64,000 nucleotides of DNA from JAKZVK01 sp965248255 (GTDB taxonomy: Bacteria; Acidobacteriota; Terriglobia; Bryobacterales; UBA6623), in assembly GCA_965248255.1 (NCBI GenBank), contig CBDFIW010000002.1, forward strand, positions 248,001-312,000. Direction: 5' to 3'. Both the position numbers and the translations under genes were made by a program. The notes beneath the pieces are model-generated. The model had not been told where the DNA came from. It made no database searches and was given only the letters and a program-made list of their open reading frames with translations. Below are positions 17,299 through 26,026 of this stretch, in pieces. Numbering within the stretch: the first letter of the stretch is position 1; each line of letters starts with the position of its first letter.

Positions 17299-17842
17299 TT
17301 GCGAAAGCATCCCGTTTTTTCCGCCCGGGAAGCGGTCGACCTTCCGAAAGCGCCTGCCATCACTTGGCGGAGTTGGACGACGCTGATCGGGCCCGGCGTC
17401 CTCATGGTCGGCAGCAACATCGCGGGCGGCGAGTGGCTTTTCGGCCCCGATGTGGATGGCCACCCTGAGCATTGCCTTTCAGGTCTTCTACAACCTTTCG
17501 GCTATGCGCTACACGCTCTACACGGGCGAGCCCATCTTCGTCGGTTTCTTTCGCACCGCTCCCGGACCGAAGTTCTGGATCGCCTTCTATTTGATGGCCG
17601 ATCTCGGAGGGATCTGGCCATACCTTGCGTCGAACGCCGCCGTACCGTTGGCGGCGGTGTTGTTAGGGCACCTTCCGGGAGCCGAAGATGATGCGCTGGT
17701 GCGAACCCTGAGCTACGTTATCTTCCTGCGTGCCTTCATCCCGCTGATATTCGGCGGCAAGATCTACAACGCCATCGAGCGCAGAATCTCGATCATCGCG
17801 GGCCACCAAAAATGGACGCAACTCACGGCCGGCGGCGGCTGA
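17299..17842 (+). pseudogene. Nramp-like metal transporter remnant
   Basis: Two overlapping frames carry pieces of an Nramp-type divalent-metal transporter. The first ends IGPGVLMVGSNIAGGEWLFG, the first transmembrane helix of the family. The second continues WMATLSIAFQVFYNLSAMRY and GEPIFVGFF, then AVPLAAVLLGHLPG and FIPLIFGGKIYNAIER. Between the two pieces a few residues and the frame are lost near 17450. After the NAIER segment the family-like sequence stops, so most of the transporter is missing. A TTG at 17299 may be the original start. Confidence 0.7.
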
Positions 17843-17942
17843 GCCGCGTGCTGCCAGCCAAACCACGACAGTCAAGGGCCTTAGGAAAATCAGCGGGCGA
17901 GCCGCTCGTGCCGGGGGCCAGCGCAGCGCGTCAAGCGGCAAC

Positions 17943-19508
17943 TCAAAATGGATCCAAACAACCCTCGGTCCCCTTCTTGTAGAACGACCAGTCCGGCATC
18001 CCCTCAAACTCGACGCGACAACGAAACTCCGGGAAACGCCGCAGCAGCTTGCCCTCGATACCGAAGCCGTGCTTGAATGCCACGTACTCCAGCCTTGGCG
18101 GCAGATGCCGGCGGTAATGGGCCTCGTCGATCGGGATCCCCGCATACTCACGATCAACCACACCGTACGCTACGTGGTATAGCTCCCGGTCCGCCATCAG
18201 GCTCGCGAGTGGGTTCCATGGGAGATAGACTGCCTGGGGATGCTCCAGCGCGAACCGGTACGCTCGGGCCGAGATGCCCTGGTCGTAGGTCGGGATCAGG
18301 CCACGCAACTGGACTACGTCGGGCAGGGCGCGGCCCATCTGCGCCACCAGCAGCAATGCCAGGACAAGCTTCGCCCCCTTAGCTATGCGGCCGTCCGAGG
18401 GCAGAGCGCCGTCCGATAGCACGCTCATGAACCACCCCACGACGGCGAGCGTCATGAAAAGGTCAATAAGCAGATAGTTGTTGAGCGCGCCCCCAACGAC
18501 CAGAAATGCCGGGACGGCCAACGGCAGCGCGACCAGAGCCGTCAAGACGAAGAACGGCCAGACGCTGTTTCGTGTGCGGTCGGGCGACGACCCGTCCGGA
18601 GCTCCACCGCGCCCTCGAACCATGAGCACCGTGGCCGCCACCGCGGCCACCACCCCCATATCCATGAAGTCTTCTACCAATGGTTCGTACCACCCCCACT
18701 TGTGTAAGATCGACGGCTGCCTTAAAGGGACCTCCAACAACGAGAACTTCAGATTCTCGCCTCCAAACGCCCAGAGGGCGCCCGACAGCAACGCGACGCT
18801 GATCACGCCCGTCGAGGCCAAGTACCGCCACGCCGCCCCCCGTGTTCCCGCCAGCAGAAAGTAGAGGAGGATCACAGCGGCCACGGGTGTCGACGATTGT
18901 TTCGCCCAGGGAGCTAGCGATACGCAGGCGGCCGCGCCCACGAGACTCGGACTGAATCCCGGCTCGTCCCCATGCTGCATCGCGAACCACCACGCCAGGA
19001 GGCAAAGCCCCATCGTGGCCGGGTCGACATGAACGTCGGAAAGCTCAATCGCCGGCGAGAAGCGCAGGTGAAAGTACACGACGAAGCAAAGAAGGACGAA
19101 CAGGTGACTCTCCAGACCGTAGCGGACCCTACATTCACGGACCAACAGGAACGCCGGCAGCAGGACAAGCACCATGCTCAACAGGCTTCCGCAAAGGATC
19201 GCCCCCGTTGGCGTCGAGAACAGTGTCGCCGGCAGGTATGCCAGGGCCGCCACCGGCCCGTAGACCATATTCAAGATCGGACCCGAATCAGGCAGGGCGT
19301 AGAGGTCGTAGCCCGAAACAAACGAGAAGGTTGGGATGAGCCGTACGTCGTTCCACTGGATACGAGTCGCTCGCAGCGCCCGATAGGCTAGGTCCGCGGC
19401 GACCATCCCGAGGGTGAGCACCAGGAAAGATCGTCCGCAAAGAAAGTCTGTGGCCCGCCCCGCGGCCTTCCGGAGCCCCCGAAGGAACGGCGGCAAGAGT
19501 GAGTTCAT
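17943..19508 (-). CDS. Polytopic membrane protein, possible glycosyltransferase (GT-C-like)
   Basis: A 521-residue protein with about ten hydrophobic segments and a soluble C-terminal region of roughly 120 residues. The first extramembrane loop (VSGYDLYALPDSGPILNMVYG) resembles the loop after the first helix in GT-C and DUF2029-like mannosyltransferases: acidic residues followed by YGP. The C-terminal part, with WNPLASLMADRELYH, looks like the periplasmic domain found in such enzymes. I do not recognise a specific family, and no sugar-transfer gene is adjacent. It starts at ATG 19508 and is transcribed away from the response regulator gene. The role is inferred only. Confidence 0.6.
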   Translation of the reverse strand: MNSLLPPFLRGLRKAAGRATDFLCGRSFLVLTLGMVAADLAYRALRATRIQWNDVRLIPTFSFVSGYDLYALPDSGPILNMVYGPVAALAYLPATLFSTPTGAILCGSLLSMVLVLLPAFLLVRECRVRYGLESHLFVLLCFVVYFHLRFSPAIELSDVHVDPATMGLCLLAWWFAMQHGDEPGFSPSLVGAAACVSLAPWAKQSSTPVAAVILLYFLLAGTRGAAWRYLASTGVISVALLSGALWAFGGENLKFSLLEVPLRQPSILHKWGWYEPLVEDFMDMGVVAAVAATVLMVRGRGGAPDGSSPDRTRNSVWPFFVLTALVALPLAVPAFLVVGGALNNYLLIDLFMTLAVVGWFMSVLSDGALPSDGRIAKGAKLVLALLLVAQMGRALPDVVQLRGLIPTYDQGISARAYRFALEHPQAVYLPWNPLASLMADRELYHVAYGVVDREYAGIPIDEAHYRRHLPPRLEYVAFKHGFGIEGKLLRRFPEFRCRVEFEGMPDWSFYKKGTEGCLDPF

Positions 19509-19682
19509 TTCAGGTGCAGAAACCGCGTCGATAGGCGCCGGCAGACCTCTTCTCTACTTTAGAGCCTGCGGGTCGAGCCAGGGCGGACCGCCCGCGCCCA
19601 GATTTCCGAGGTTGTTCCCGCACCATTGTTGGATAATATCCCTTCTACCCCGGTTATCGGAGTCGGCTGCCCTCCTCTTGTG

Positions 19683-20891
19683 ATGAGTTCCTCTTCCGCC
19701 AAGAACCCGACCATCCTGCTGGTCGACGACGACGAGCTGATCCTCTCCTCCCTGCGCGGACTGTTTACTCTTGAGACCGAGTACGAACTACTGTCGTTCT
19801 CGGATCCGAAAGAAGCCCTGCAGGAAGTCGAGCGCCGTCCCATCGACGTCGTCATTTCCGACTTCCTGATGCCGGAAGTCAACGGCGTCGACTTCCTGCG
19901 TGAAGTCCGAAGGGTGCAGCCGGAGGCGGTGCGCATTCTCCTCACCGGGTTCGCCGACAAGGAGAACGCCATCCGCGCGATTAACGAGGTCGCGCTCTAT
20001 CAGTACGTCGAAAAACCGTGGGACAACGAAGACCTGCTGCTGCTGGTTCGCAACGCCCTCCAGGAAAAAAAGCCTGCGGCATCAGTTGAGCGAAAAGCTG
20101 GGCGAGCTGGACCGTTTGATTCGTGAACACACCGATCTATCGGACCGCCACCGCTCGCTCGAGCGGGAGTTGGAAATGGCGGCGCGGGTTCACAGGAGCC
20201 TTTTCCCCGTTGAGATGCCGCAGGTCGAGGGGTTTGGTTTCGAGGGTTACTATCAGCCCTGCGAGGCCTTGGGGGGGGCGACTATTACGACGTCGTCCAA
20301 ACGTCCCGCGGCGCCATCCTGCTGCTGACCGACGTCACCGGCCACGGCGCACAAGCGGCGCTGACTTCGATGCTGATCAAGGCCAGCTTTCACGACGCTG
20401 CTTCGGAGGCCGACACGCCGCAGGCGCTGCTGCACGAGATGAACGTGCGCCTGCACCGGTTCCTTCCGTCGGGCATGTTTGCCTCCGGCGCGGTCGTCTG
20501 GGTCACCCACGGAGAATCGAGCTTGAGTGTGACGAATGCCGGCCTGCCCTGCCCGTTTGTGCTTTGCGGCCCTTTGAAGCGGTACGACGAGATCCCGCTC
20601 GGTGGTTTGCCGCTCGGCATGTTCGGCGAGGAGGTGCCGGTGGAGTATGATACCCGTCCATTGAATCTCGACCCGGGCGACGTGTTGCTGGTCGCCTCCG
20701 ACGGGCTGGGCGAGATCCGGCGTGACGGCGAGGAGCAGTTCCAAGACAAGGCGTTGCACGACGCGCTCCGCGAGGTCGTCGGACGCAACGGCAGGGAAGT
20801 GATCGAAGGGCTGGTCGATCGCGCCCGGCAATTCAACGGCAGCGATCAATACGAAGACGACCTCACCCTACTGGCCATCACCAAGACTTAA
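19683..20891 (+). pseudogene. Response regulator with SpoIIE/PP2C phosphatase output, two homopolymer frameshifts
   Basis: Joined across two shifts, this is a roughly 400-residue protein. The N-terminal receiver domain shows the acidic pocket LLVDDDE, phospho-acceptor Asp in VISDFLMPEV, and the lysine in YVEKPWDNEDL. A coiled-coil linker (RLIREHTDLSDRHRSLEREL) leads to a SpoIIE-type phosphatase domain with LGGDYYDVV, LLTDVTGHG and a C-terminal DDLTLLAI. The receiver frame leaves phase at a run of seven A (20065-20071), and the phosphatase frame is regained at a run of eight G (20271-20278). Both lie exactly where a polymerase or sequencer would slip. With one A and two G removed the gene is intact, so consensus error is a real alternative to decay. 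The start is ATG 19683 or GTG 19680. Confidence 0.8.
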
Positions 20892-21087
20892 GGTGGGAAC
20901 CGGCACTCCCGCCTGCCTGCCCGTGCAAAGCGCCCGCCTGGGCAATGATCGAAATCAGTGTGGCAGGCCTGTTCGAGCTGAGCTTTACGACGAAGAGTCC
21001 GCGCGGTGACGTCGGCTTGCAGGGCCGGACGGGATGTCCCGATGAACTGGAGCGCGGCGACCGTGCACGTTCACACAACCAGGGTGG

Positions 21088-22071
21088 TCAGCCCCACCCG
21101 TTCATTTCAGCTAGCCATTCGTCGGGAAAGTCCATGCTCTCTGCGGCCAAAGCGTTGTCGAGATGGGCCTTTGTTCGCACGCCTGCCAGCACGGTCGGCA
21201 CGACAGGATTCTGAAACACCCAGCCCATGGCCAATCGAGCCATCGAAAGGCCGGTTCGCTCTGACAGGCCGCGCAGGCTCTCGACCACCTTGAAATTCTT
21301 GTCGCTGAAGTAGATGTCGGCGTGCCCTGGGATGACGTGAAACCGCGTCCGCGCCGGGAAGGCGTTGCGGTCAGGCGTGTACTTGCCGGTGAGGAACCCG
21401 GCCCCCAACGGGCTGTAGCTCATCACGGCCATGTTGTGTTCGCGGCACAGAGGCAGAGTCTCCCCCTCGATGTCGCGCACCGCGAGGTTGTAGTTCGGCT
21501 CAATGACCTCGAAGCCTCGCAGGCCAAGCCGCCGGCTGATCTCGAGCGACTCGCGGAGTTGCCCGGCATCGTAATTGCTGCAGCCGGTGAAACGCGCTTT
21601 GCCGGAGCGGACCGCTTCGTCCATGGCGCCGACTCGCTCTTCCACCGGCGTGCCGGCGTCGAACGAGTGATACATGTACACGTCGACGAAGTCGGTCTGC
21701 AGCCGCTCCAGGCTGGCATCGAGTGCTTCCGCAACGTGGGACCGGTTGTGGTTGGTCGTAACCTTGGTGCAGAGGACGATTTGGTCGCGGCAGCCGCGAC
21801 CTTTCAGCCAGCGACCGATGATCTTTTCTGATGAGTGCGACTCGCCGCTGACCTCCCGCTCATCGTCCACCCCGAGATAGCCTCGCCGATACTCTTTCGC
21901 CTGGGCTCCGCCATATGCTTCGGCCGTGTCAAACAGCGTCACGCCGTTCTCGACCGCGTAGTCCATGATCTCGAAGCAGGTGTCTTCTCCGATCTCGCGG
22001 CCGAAAGTCGTGCAGCCGAGGCTGATGCGGCCGACGGTCAATCCGGTATTACCGAAGCTGCGCTGTTCCAC
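21088..22071 (-). CDS. Aldo/keto reductase
   Basis: A 327-residue NADPH-dependent reductase of the AKR superfamily. The tetrad region is visible: DTAEAYG (Asp and Tyr), CTKVTTN (Lys) and YMYHSFD (His). The C-terminal cofactor region includes the AGVRTKAHLDNAL stretch. GTG 22071, preceded by GGAGGAA, is the start; the open frame upstream to 22281 overlaps the inositol phosphatase gene's 3' end and has no family similarity. It is the last gene of a minus-strand run that starts with the MoaD-MoaE fusion, 97 bases after the phosphatase. The substrate is unknown. Confidence 0.9.
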   Translation of the reverse strand: MEQRSFGNTGLTVGRISLGCTTFGREIGEDTCFEIMDYAVENGVTLFDTAEAYGGAQAKEYRRGYLGVDDEREVSGESHSSEKIIGRWLKGRGCRDQIVLCTKVTTNHNRSHVAEALDASLERLQTDFVDVYMYHSFDAGTPVEERVGAMDEAVRSGKARFTGCSNYDAGQLRESLEISRRLGLRGFEVIEPNYNLAVRDIEGETLPLCREHNMAVMSYSPLGAGFLTGKYTPDRNAFPARTRFHVIPGHADIYFSDKNFKVVESLRGLSERTGLSMARLAMGWVFQNPVVPTVLAGVRTKAHLDNALAAESMDFPDEWLAEMNGWG

Positions 22072-22168
22072 CGAGTTCCTCCAAGGCGTACCGCTACGCT
22101 TCCTGCAGAGTACCCAGTGTAAGCCTACGGACCGTTTTCCGGTGCAGGACTCGCAATCGATCCGATGA

Positions 22169-22987
22169 TCAGCCTGACACCGGCGGCATCGGCACGCGGT
22201 ACTTCCCGGCGAAGACGTCACCGAAGAGATCGAGCATCTCTTGATGGATAGCGCCGTTTGAAACCGCGAGCGTCTTACCACCTAGCTCGTAGGGGCCACC
22301 CCGCATGTCGCCGTAGGTCCCGCCGGCCTCGGTCACCATCAACAGGCCGGCGGCGACGTCCCAGGGATTCAGATGAAACTCCCAAAACCCCTCGAGACGG
22401 CCACAGGCTACCGAGCACAGGTCCAGCGCCGCCGAGCCCGCCCGGCGAATGCCGTGGCTGAGCATCGAGACCTGGTGGAAGAAGTAAGCGTTCACATCGC
22501 GGTGGCGGTTGGGACTGGCGAAACCGGTACCGATCAGGCTCTGCTCGAGTCTCGTCACCGGGGAAACGCGAATGCGCTGATGGTTCAAATAGGCCCCGGC
22601 CTCTTTCTCCGCCGAGAACATCTCCTGATTCAGCGGATTGTAGACGACGCCGGCCACCGGTTCTCCGCCGCGCCAGAGACCCATGCTGACCGCGAAGAAC
22701 GGAAACCCGTGCGCGAAGTTGGTCGTGCCGTCGAGCGGGTCGATGTGCCAGACGTAGCCCGAGTCCCCCTCGATTTCGGCGCCTTCTTCGCCCAGGATGG
22801 CGTGTGACGGGAAACGCGACTGCAGCCGCTCGACGATCAGCTTCTCGGAACCGCGGTCGGCCGCCGTGACGAGGTTGAACTCGCCCTTGTACTCGACCGC
22901 CACGCGCTTCTCGAAATGGTGCATCAGAAGCTCGCCGGCTTCGCGGGCGATTTCCATCGCCACCGATACGTAATCCAAGTTGTTCAT
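22169..22987 (-). CDS. suhB: Inositol-1-monophosphatase family protein
   Basis: A 272-residue Mg2+-dependent phosphomonoesterase. Metal-binding motifs are complete: GEEG at residues 66-69, DPLDGTTNF at 83-91 and NPWDVAAG near 211. Length and motif spacing fit SuhB-like inositol monophosphatases, although bacterial members also act on related sugar or nucleotide phosphates. It begins 24 bases after the Hfq-like gene on the same strand, so a shared transcript is likely. The symbol rests on family similarity only. Confidence 0.9.
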   Translation of the reverse strand: MNNLDYVSVAMEIAREAGELLMHHFEKRVAVEYKGEFNLVTAADRGSEKLIVERLQSRFPSHAILGEEGAEIEGDSGYVWHIDPLDGTTNFAHGFPFFAVSMGLWRGGEPVAGVVYNPLNQEMFSAEKEAGAYLNHQRIRVSPVTRLEQSLIGTGFASPNRHRDVNAYFFHQVSMLSHGIRRAGSAALDLCSVACGRLEGFWEFHLNPWDVAAGLLMVTEAGGTYGDMRGGPYELGGKTLAVSNGAIHQEMLDLFGDVFAGKYRVPMPPVSG

Positions 22988-23011
22988 GGTTGATCCGCCG
23001 GAAGCCGCGCG

Positions 23012-23323
23012 TTAGGAGGCGGATTCAGGTCGCTCGTAGAGGTACTTGATGTCGCGCTTATAGATGAAGAGGTTGGGCGCCGCTTCGCGGGTCAAGCGAA
23101 GGAAGCTCGTGTCGTAGTATTCCACAACACCGGCTACCTCGTCATTGCTGCGCAGTCGAACGACCACCACAACCTTGTTTGCAATCAGGTGCTTGAGGTA
23201 TTTGACTTCCTCGAACGTTTGTCCGGACGGGCCGTGCGCCGGCGGCGGCCTGTCACGGCGAGGACGCTTGCTTGGCTTCGAAGAGCCGCGCGGAGGGCGT
23301 CTTTTGTTTGGCGGCCGGTTCAC
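23012..23323 (-). CDS. Hfq-like Sm-fold RNA-binding protein with a basic N-terminal tail
   Basis: A 103-residue protein. Residues 1-35 are Arg/Lys/Pro-rich (KRRPPRGSSKPSKRPRRDRP). Residues 36-98 resemble the Hfq Sm fold: a first helix (FEEVKYLKHLIAN), Sm1-like VVVRLRSNDEVAGVVEYYD and Sm2-like LFIYKRDIKYLYE. The Sm2 YKH of classical Hfq is here YKR. Classical Hfq carries its flexible tail at the C-terminus; here the tail is N-terminal, a form I associate with acidobacterial proteins. Expected role: RNA chaperone. The GTG start at 23323 overlaps the VWA gene's TGA as GTGA, indicating translational coupling. Confidence 0.8.
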   Translation of the reverse strand: MNRPPNKRRPPRGSSKPSKRPRRDRPPPAHGPSGQTFEEVKYLKHLIANKVVVVVRLRSNDEVAGVVEYYDTSFLRLTREAAPNLFIYKRDIKYLYERPESAS

Positions 23324-24369
23324 GGCTGTCCCACCTGCTTCGTCTCCGCTTTCTTGTCCTGGCCCGGAGGTTCACGGGTCGGGGGCGCGGGCTGAGGGCG
23401 CGGGCTGGGCCGAATGCTGATGCGGCGCGGCTTCGCCGCTGGAGTCGGGGTCTCCGACAGATAGTAGCCGTTGCGGGACAGGACTTGGGCCCCTGGCCGG
23501 CCGACCGTCACCTGCACGCGACGAAAGCGTTCCAGGTCCGACGTCTTCTCCGGCGGATAGTACGCGATCAAGTACTGGGTCCGAAGACTCTGCAGGATCT
23601 CATCAAACGCCTGATCGAGGTTCTCATCGGCGAACTGCACGAAGGTTTCGCCGCCCGTGTTGGCGGCCAGGGTCTTGAGGGCGTTTTCGCCGCCGGTGTT
23701 GCGTCCGGCGTCGCTGCGAATCGGGATCACAATGATGCCGTAGATGACGGCGTCCACGTCGTGGGCCCCCTCAAGCGCTTCGTGGAACCGTGTATAGCTG
23801 GTGGTATCCCCGCCGTCGGTGATGACGACCATGACTCGTCGGCCCGTGCGGCGGCGCAACTGGCGGCCGGCGAGCAGAATCGCATCGTACATCGACGTGC
23901 CCCCACCTTTGCGGACGTTGCCGAGGCCTTTCTGAATCCGCTTCTGGGAATTCGTGAACGGGGCCAGCATTTCGACGCTTTCGGAAAACTGCAAGATCGC
24001 CACGCGGTCTCTCGGATGTGCGCCGGCGCCAAGCAGCTTCTCGAAGAAACGCTTCGCCGACTCCCGTTCGAAGCGTAGTTCTTTGGCCGTGCTGAGGCTC
24101 GTGTCGAGCATCAGGGAAACGGAAAGCGGGCGGTTCGTACGGCGCTCAAAGACGGATATCTCACGCTCCTGGCCGCTGTCGGTGATCGTGAAGTCTTCGG
24201 CTGCCAAATCGGCGATCGGGGCGCCGCGCGGGTCCTTCACCGTGACCAGCAGATTGACCAGGCTGACGTCAACCTTGAATGTGACGCCCTGCGGTTCTTC
24301 CGGCTCCGCGGGGCGGACCACGGCCGGCGTTTGGAGGCTGAGCAGAAGCAGTAGCAGAAACGGTCTCAC
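23320..24369 (-). CDS. VWA-domain protein, acidobacterial VWFA-related type, exported
   Basis: A 349-residue protein. A signal peptide (RPFLLLLLLSLQTPAVV) is followed by a short beta-sandwich segment (VSLVNLLVTVKDPRGAPI). A von Willebrand factor A domain then shows the MIDAS motif D-x-S-x-S in SLMLDTSLSTAKE, a Thr in GGGTSMYDAI and an Asp in VVITDGGDTT. The C-terminal tail is Pro/Arg-rich. This architecture matches the VWFA-related domain found in many acidobacterial genomes. The GTG start at 24369 overlaps the moaDE stop by 4 bases, and its own stop overlaps the Hfq-like start by 4 bases. The binding partner is unknown; the placement inside an RNA/molybdopterin operon is odd. Confidence 0.85.
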   Translation of the reverse strand: MRPFLLLLLLSLQTPAVVRPAEPEEPQGVTFKVDVSLVNLLVTVKDPRGAPIADLAAEDFTITDSGQEREISVFERRTNRPLSVSLMLDTSLSTAKELRFERESAKRFFEKLLGAGAHPRDRVAILQFSESVEMLAPFTNSQKRIQKGLGNVRKGGGTSMYDAILLAGRQLRRRTGRRVMVVITDGGDTTSYTRFHEALEGAHDVDAVIYGIIVIPIRSDAGRNTGGENALKTLAANTGGETFVQFADENLDQAFDEILQSLRTQYLIAYYPPEKTSDLERFRRVQVTVGRPGAQVLSRNGYYLSETPTPAAKPRRISIRPSPRPQPAPPTREPPGQDKKAETKQVGQP

Positions 24370-25118
24370 TGCGGCGTCCCTGCCGGCCGGGGAATGGACT
24401 CTGCCCACTCTCCCTCGACCCACACTTCGCCGTCTTCGAAGTATTCCTTCTTCCAGATCGGCACGAGACGCTTCAGGCGATTGATGGCTTCGAGGCTCGC
24501 GTCATAGGCCGCCTGGCGATGGGCCGAGGCCACGACGATGGCGACGCTGGCCTCGCTGATCTGAAGGCGTCCCAACCGATGCACCATGGCGATGCGGTGG
24601 ATGGCGTGGCCGCCGACGATCTCGCGGCCCAACTGTTGCATCGTCTTCAGCGCCATGGGGGCGTAGCACTCGTAGTCGAGGAATTTGGTTGTGCGGGCCT
24701 TTGTGTGGCTGCGCACCACGCCCTCGAATGTGATCACGGCGCCGTCGCGGCCGTCGAGAAGGCGCTCGACTAAGCGTCGCGAGTCAATCGGCTCGCGCGT
24801 CAGGGCGACAAAGCTCCCATTGTGTTCTGTCGCGCTGGCGATCCACGCCGGATCCGGCACCGATGGAGCGGCTGAACCACCGCTCACCGGCGGCATCAGC
24901 GCCACCTCGTCGCCATCGCCGAGCGAGGCATCGAGGCCGGCGAACTCTTGGTTGCGCGCCAGGGCGATGCTCTCAGCCATCTCGTGAAGTCTCGGAAATT
25001 GAGACGCGTAGTGGTCGAACACCGTTGCAAGACGCGCGCCGTCGGGCAGCTCCAGCGTGTCCTCGGAGCGCCCCACCAGGTCCTTCAAAAGCCCGAAAAA
25101 CAGTACGTTGACGCGCAT
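24366..25118 (-). CDS. Fused molybdopterin synthase, MoaD-MoaE
   Basis: A 250-residue fusion of the two subunits that convert cyclic pyranopterin phosphate to molybdopterin. Residues 1-81 are a MoaD ubiquitin-like fold ending LMPPVSGG. Residues about 89-250 are MoaE, with FEGVVRSHTK, the H-R-L-G-R-L segment, SAHRQAAYDASLEAINRLK and the conserved PIWKKEYFEDGE. MoaD works through a C-terminal Gly-Gly thiocarboxylate, and here Gly80-Gly81 is internal, followed by Ser82. The fused MoaX of Mycobacterium tuberculosis is known to be cut after its Gly-Gly, so the same processing is likely here. ATG 25118 opens the operon; the longer frame to 25364 overlaps the divergent comA-like gene. Confidence 0.92.
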   Translation of the reverse strand: MRVNVLFFGLLKDLVGRSEDTLELPDGARLATVFDHYASQFPRLHEMAESIALARNQEFAGLDASLGDGDEVALMPPVSGGSAAPSVPDPAWIASATEHNGSFVALTREPIDSRRLVERLLDGRDGAVITFEGVVRSHTKARTTKFLDYECYAPMALKTMQQLGREIVGGHAIHRIAMVHRLGRLQISEASVAIVVASAHRQAAYDASLEAINRLKRLVPIWKKEYFEDGEVWVEGEWAESIPRPAGTPQ

Positions 25119-25197
25119 GCGAAAATCCCACTCATTGTAACGCAGGGCCTTTTGGACACCGTAGAAAACAAAGGCCGTCTGCCATACTGGAGGGGCC

Positions 25198-25995
25198 ATG
25201 GCCCTCGACCCGTTCGAGTTCGTGCCGCTGCCGGAGGGCCGGTCGCGCAAGAAGCCGCGCCGGCGGGGACTGACGATGATGATCGATTGGGGCCTGGGCC
25301 TGGGCCGCCAGCGGGACATCCTCGAGATCGCCGGCCCCTTCATCGACCTGGCGAAGGTCGCCACCGGGACGTCCCGGCTCTACCAGGAGCACCAGCTTAG
25401 GGCCAAGCTTGATCTCTACAAGAAGCATGATGTTCGGCCGTTTCTCGGCGGGCAGTTTCAGGAGTACGTCTTCGCCACGCTCGGCCGCGAGACGCTGCCC
25501 ATCTTCCTCGAAGAGGCCAAACGGTTGGGTTTCGAGGCAGTTGAAATCTCGGACAACTGTGTGCCGCTCAGCTCGTCGGACCGCCAAGAGCAGATCCAAC
25601 TCGCCCGCAGCCACGGACTGACCGTATTCGGGGAGGTCGGTTCGAAAACCGAAAAGAACGCCGCCCGCGAGCTGGTCTCGCAAGCGAAAGAAAGTCTGGA
25701 CGCCGGGGCCGAGTTGATCTTGGTGGAAGGCGCGGAACTGGTACAGGACAATCGACCCAACACCGGCCTCCTCTCGGCCCTACGCAAGGATCTCGAGATC
25801 GAGCACGTGCTTTTCGAGTTGCCGGGCCCGTGGATCAGCGGTACCGCTCTGGCCGACATTCATGACCTCAAGAAGTTCCTCGTCAGTGAGTTCGGGCCCG
25901 ACGTCAACCTAGCCAATATCATGCCGGACGACGTGATTGAGACCGAAGCGCTGCGCGCCGGTCTCGGCGTGGTCGGGCCGACACGGGAGAGCTGA
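25198..25995 (+). CDS. Phosphosulfolactate synthase-like protein (ComA/YitD family)
   Basis: A 265-residue TIM-barrel protein of the family that adds sulfite to phosphoenolpyruvate to give phosphosulfolactate. Visible family stretches are KPRRRGLTMMIDWGLGLG near residue 18, DLAKVATGTSRLY near 50, EISDNCVPL and FGEVGSKTE, and a C-terminal FELPGPWI. A clear ribosome binding site (GGAGG) precedes ATG 25198. No phosphatase (ComB) or dehydrogenase (ComC) gene is nearby, so coenzyme M synthesis is not implied; sulfolactate formation or another sulfonate is more plausible. It overlaps no other gene, is divergent from moaDE, and is followed by the TAXI-TRAP genes. Confidence 0.8.
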   Translation: MALDPFEFVPLPEGRSRKKPRRRGLTMMIDWGLGLGRQRDILEIAGPFIDLAKVATGTSRLYQEHQLRAKLDLYKKHDVRPFLGGQFQEYVFATLGRETLPIFLEEAKRLGFEAVEISDNCVPLSSSDRQEQIQLARSHGLTVFGEVGSKTEKNAARELVSQAKESLDAGAELILVEGAELVQDNRPNTGLLSALRKDLEIEHVLFELPGPWISGTALADIHDLKKFLVSEFGPDVNLANIMPDDVIETEALRAGLGVVGPTRES

Positions 25996-26026
25996 TCAGG
26001 TGGCGATCCCGGGCACAAGGTTTGCT

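Noticed and set aside
16894..17472. Minus-strand 192-residue frame over the small hypothetical gene and the Nramp remnant
   Set aside because: It is Arg/Pro/Gly-rich with no domain and lies opposite recognisable Nramp sequence.
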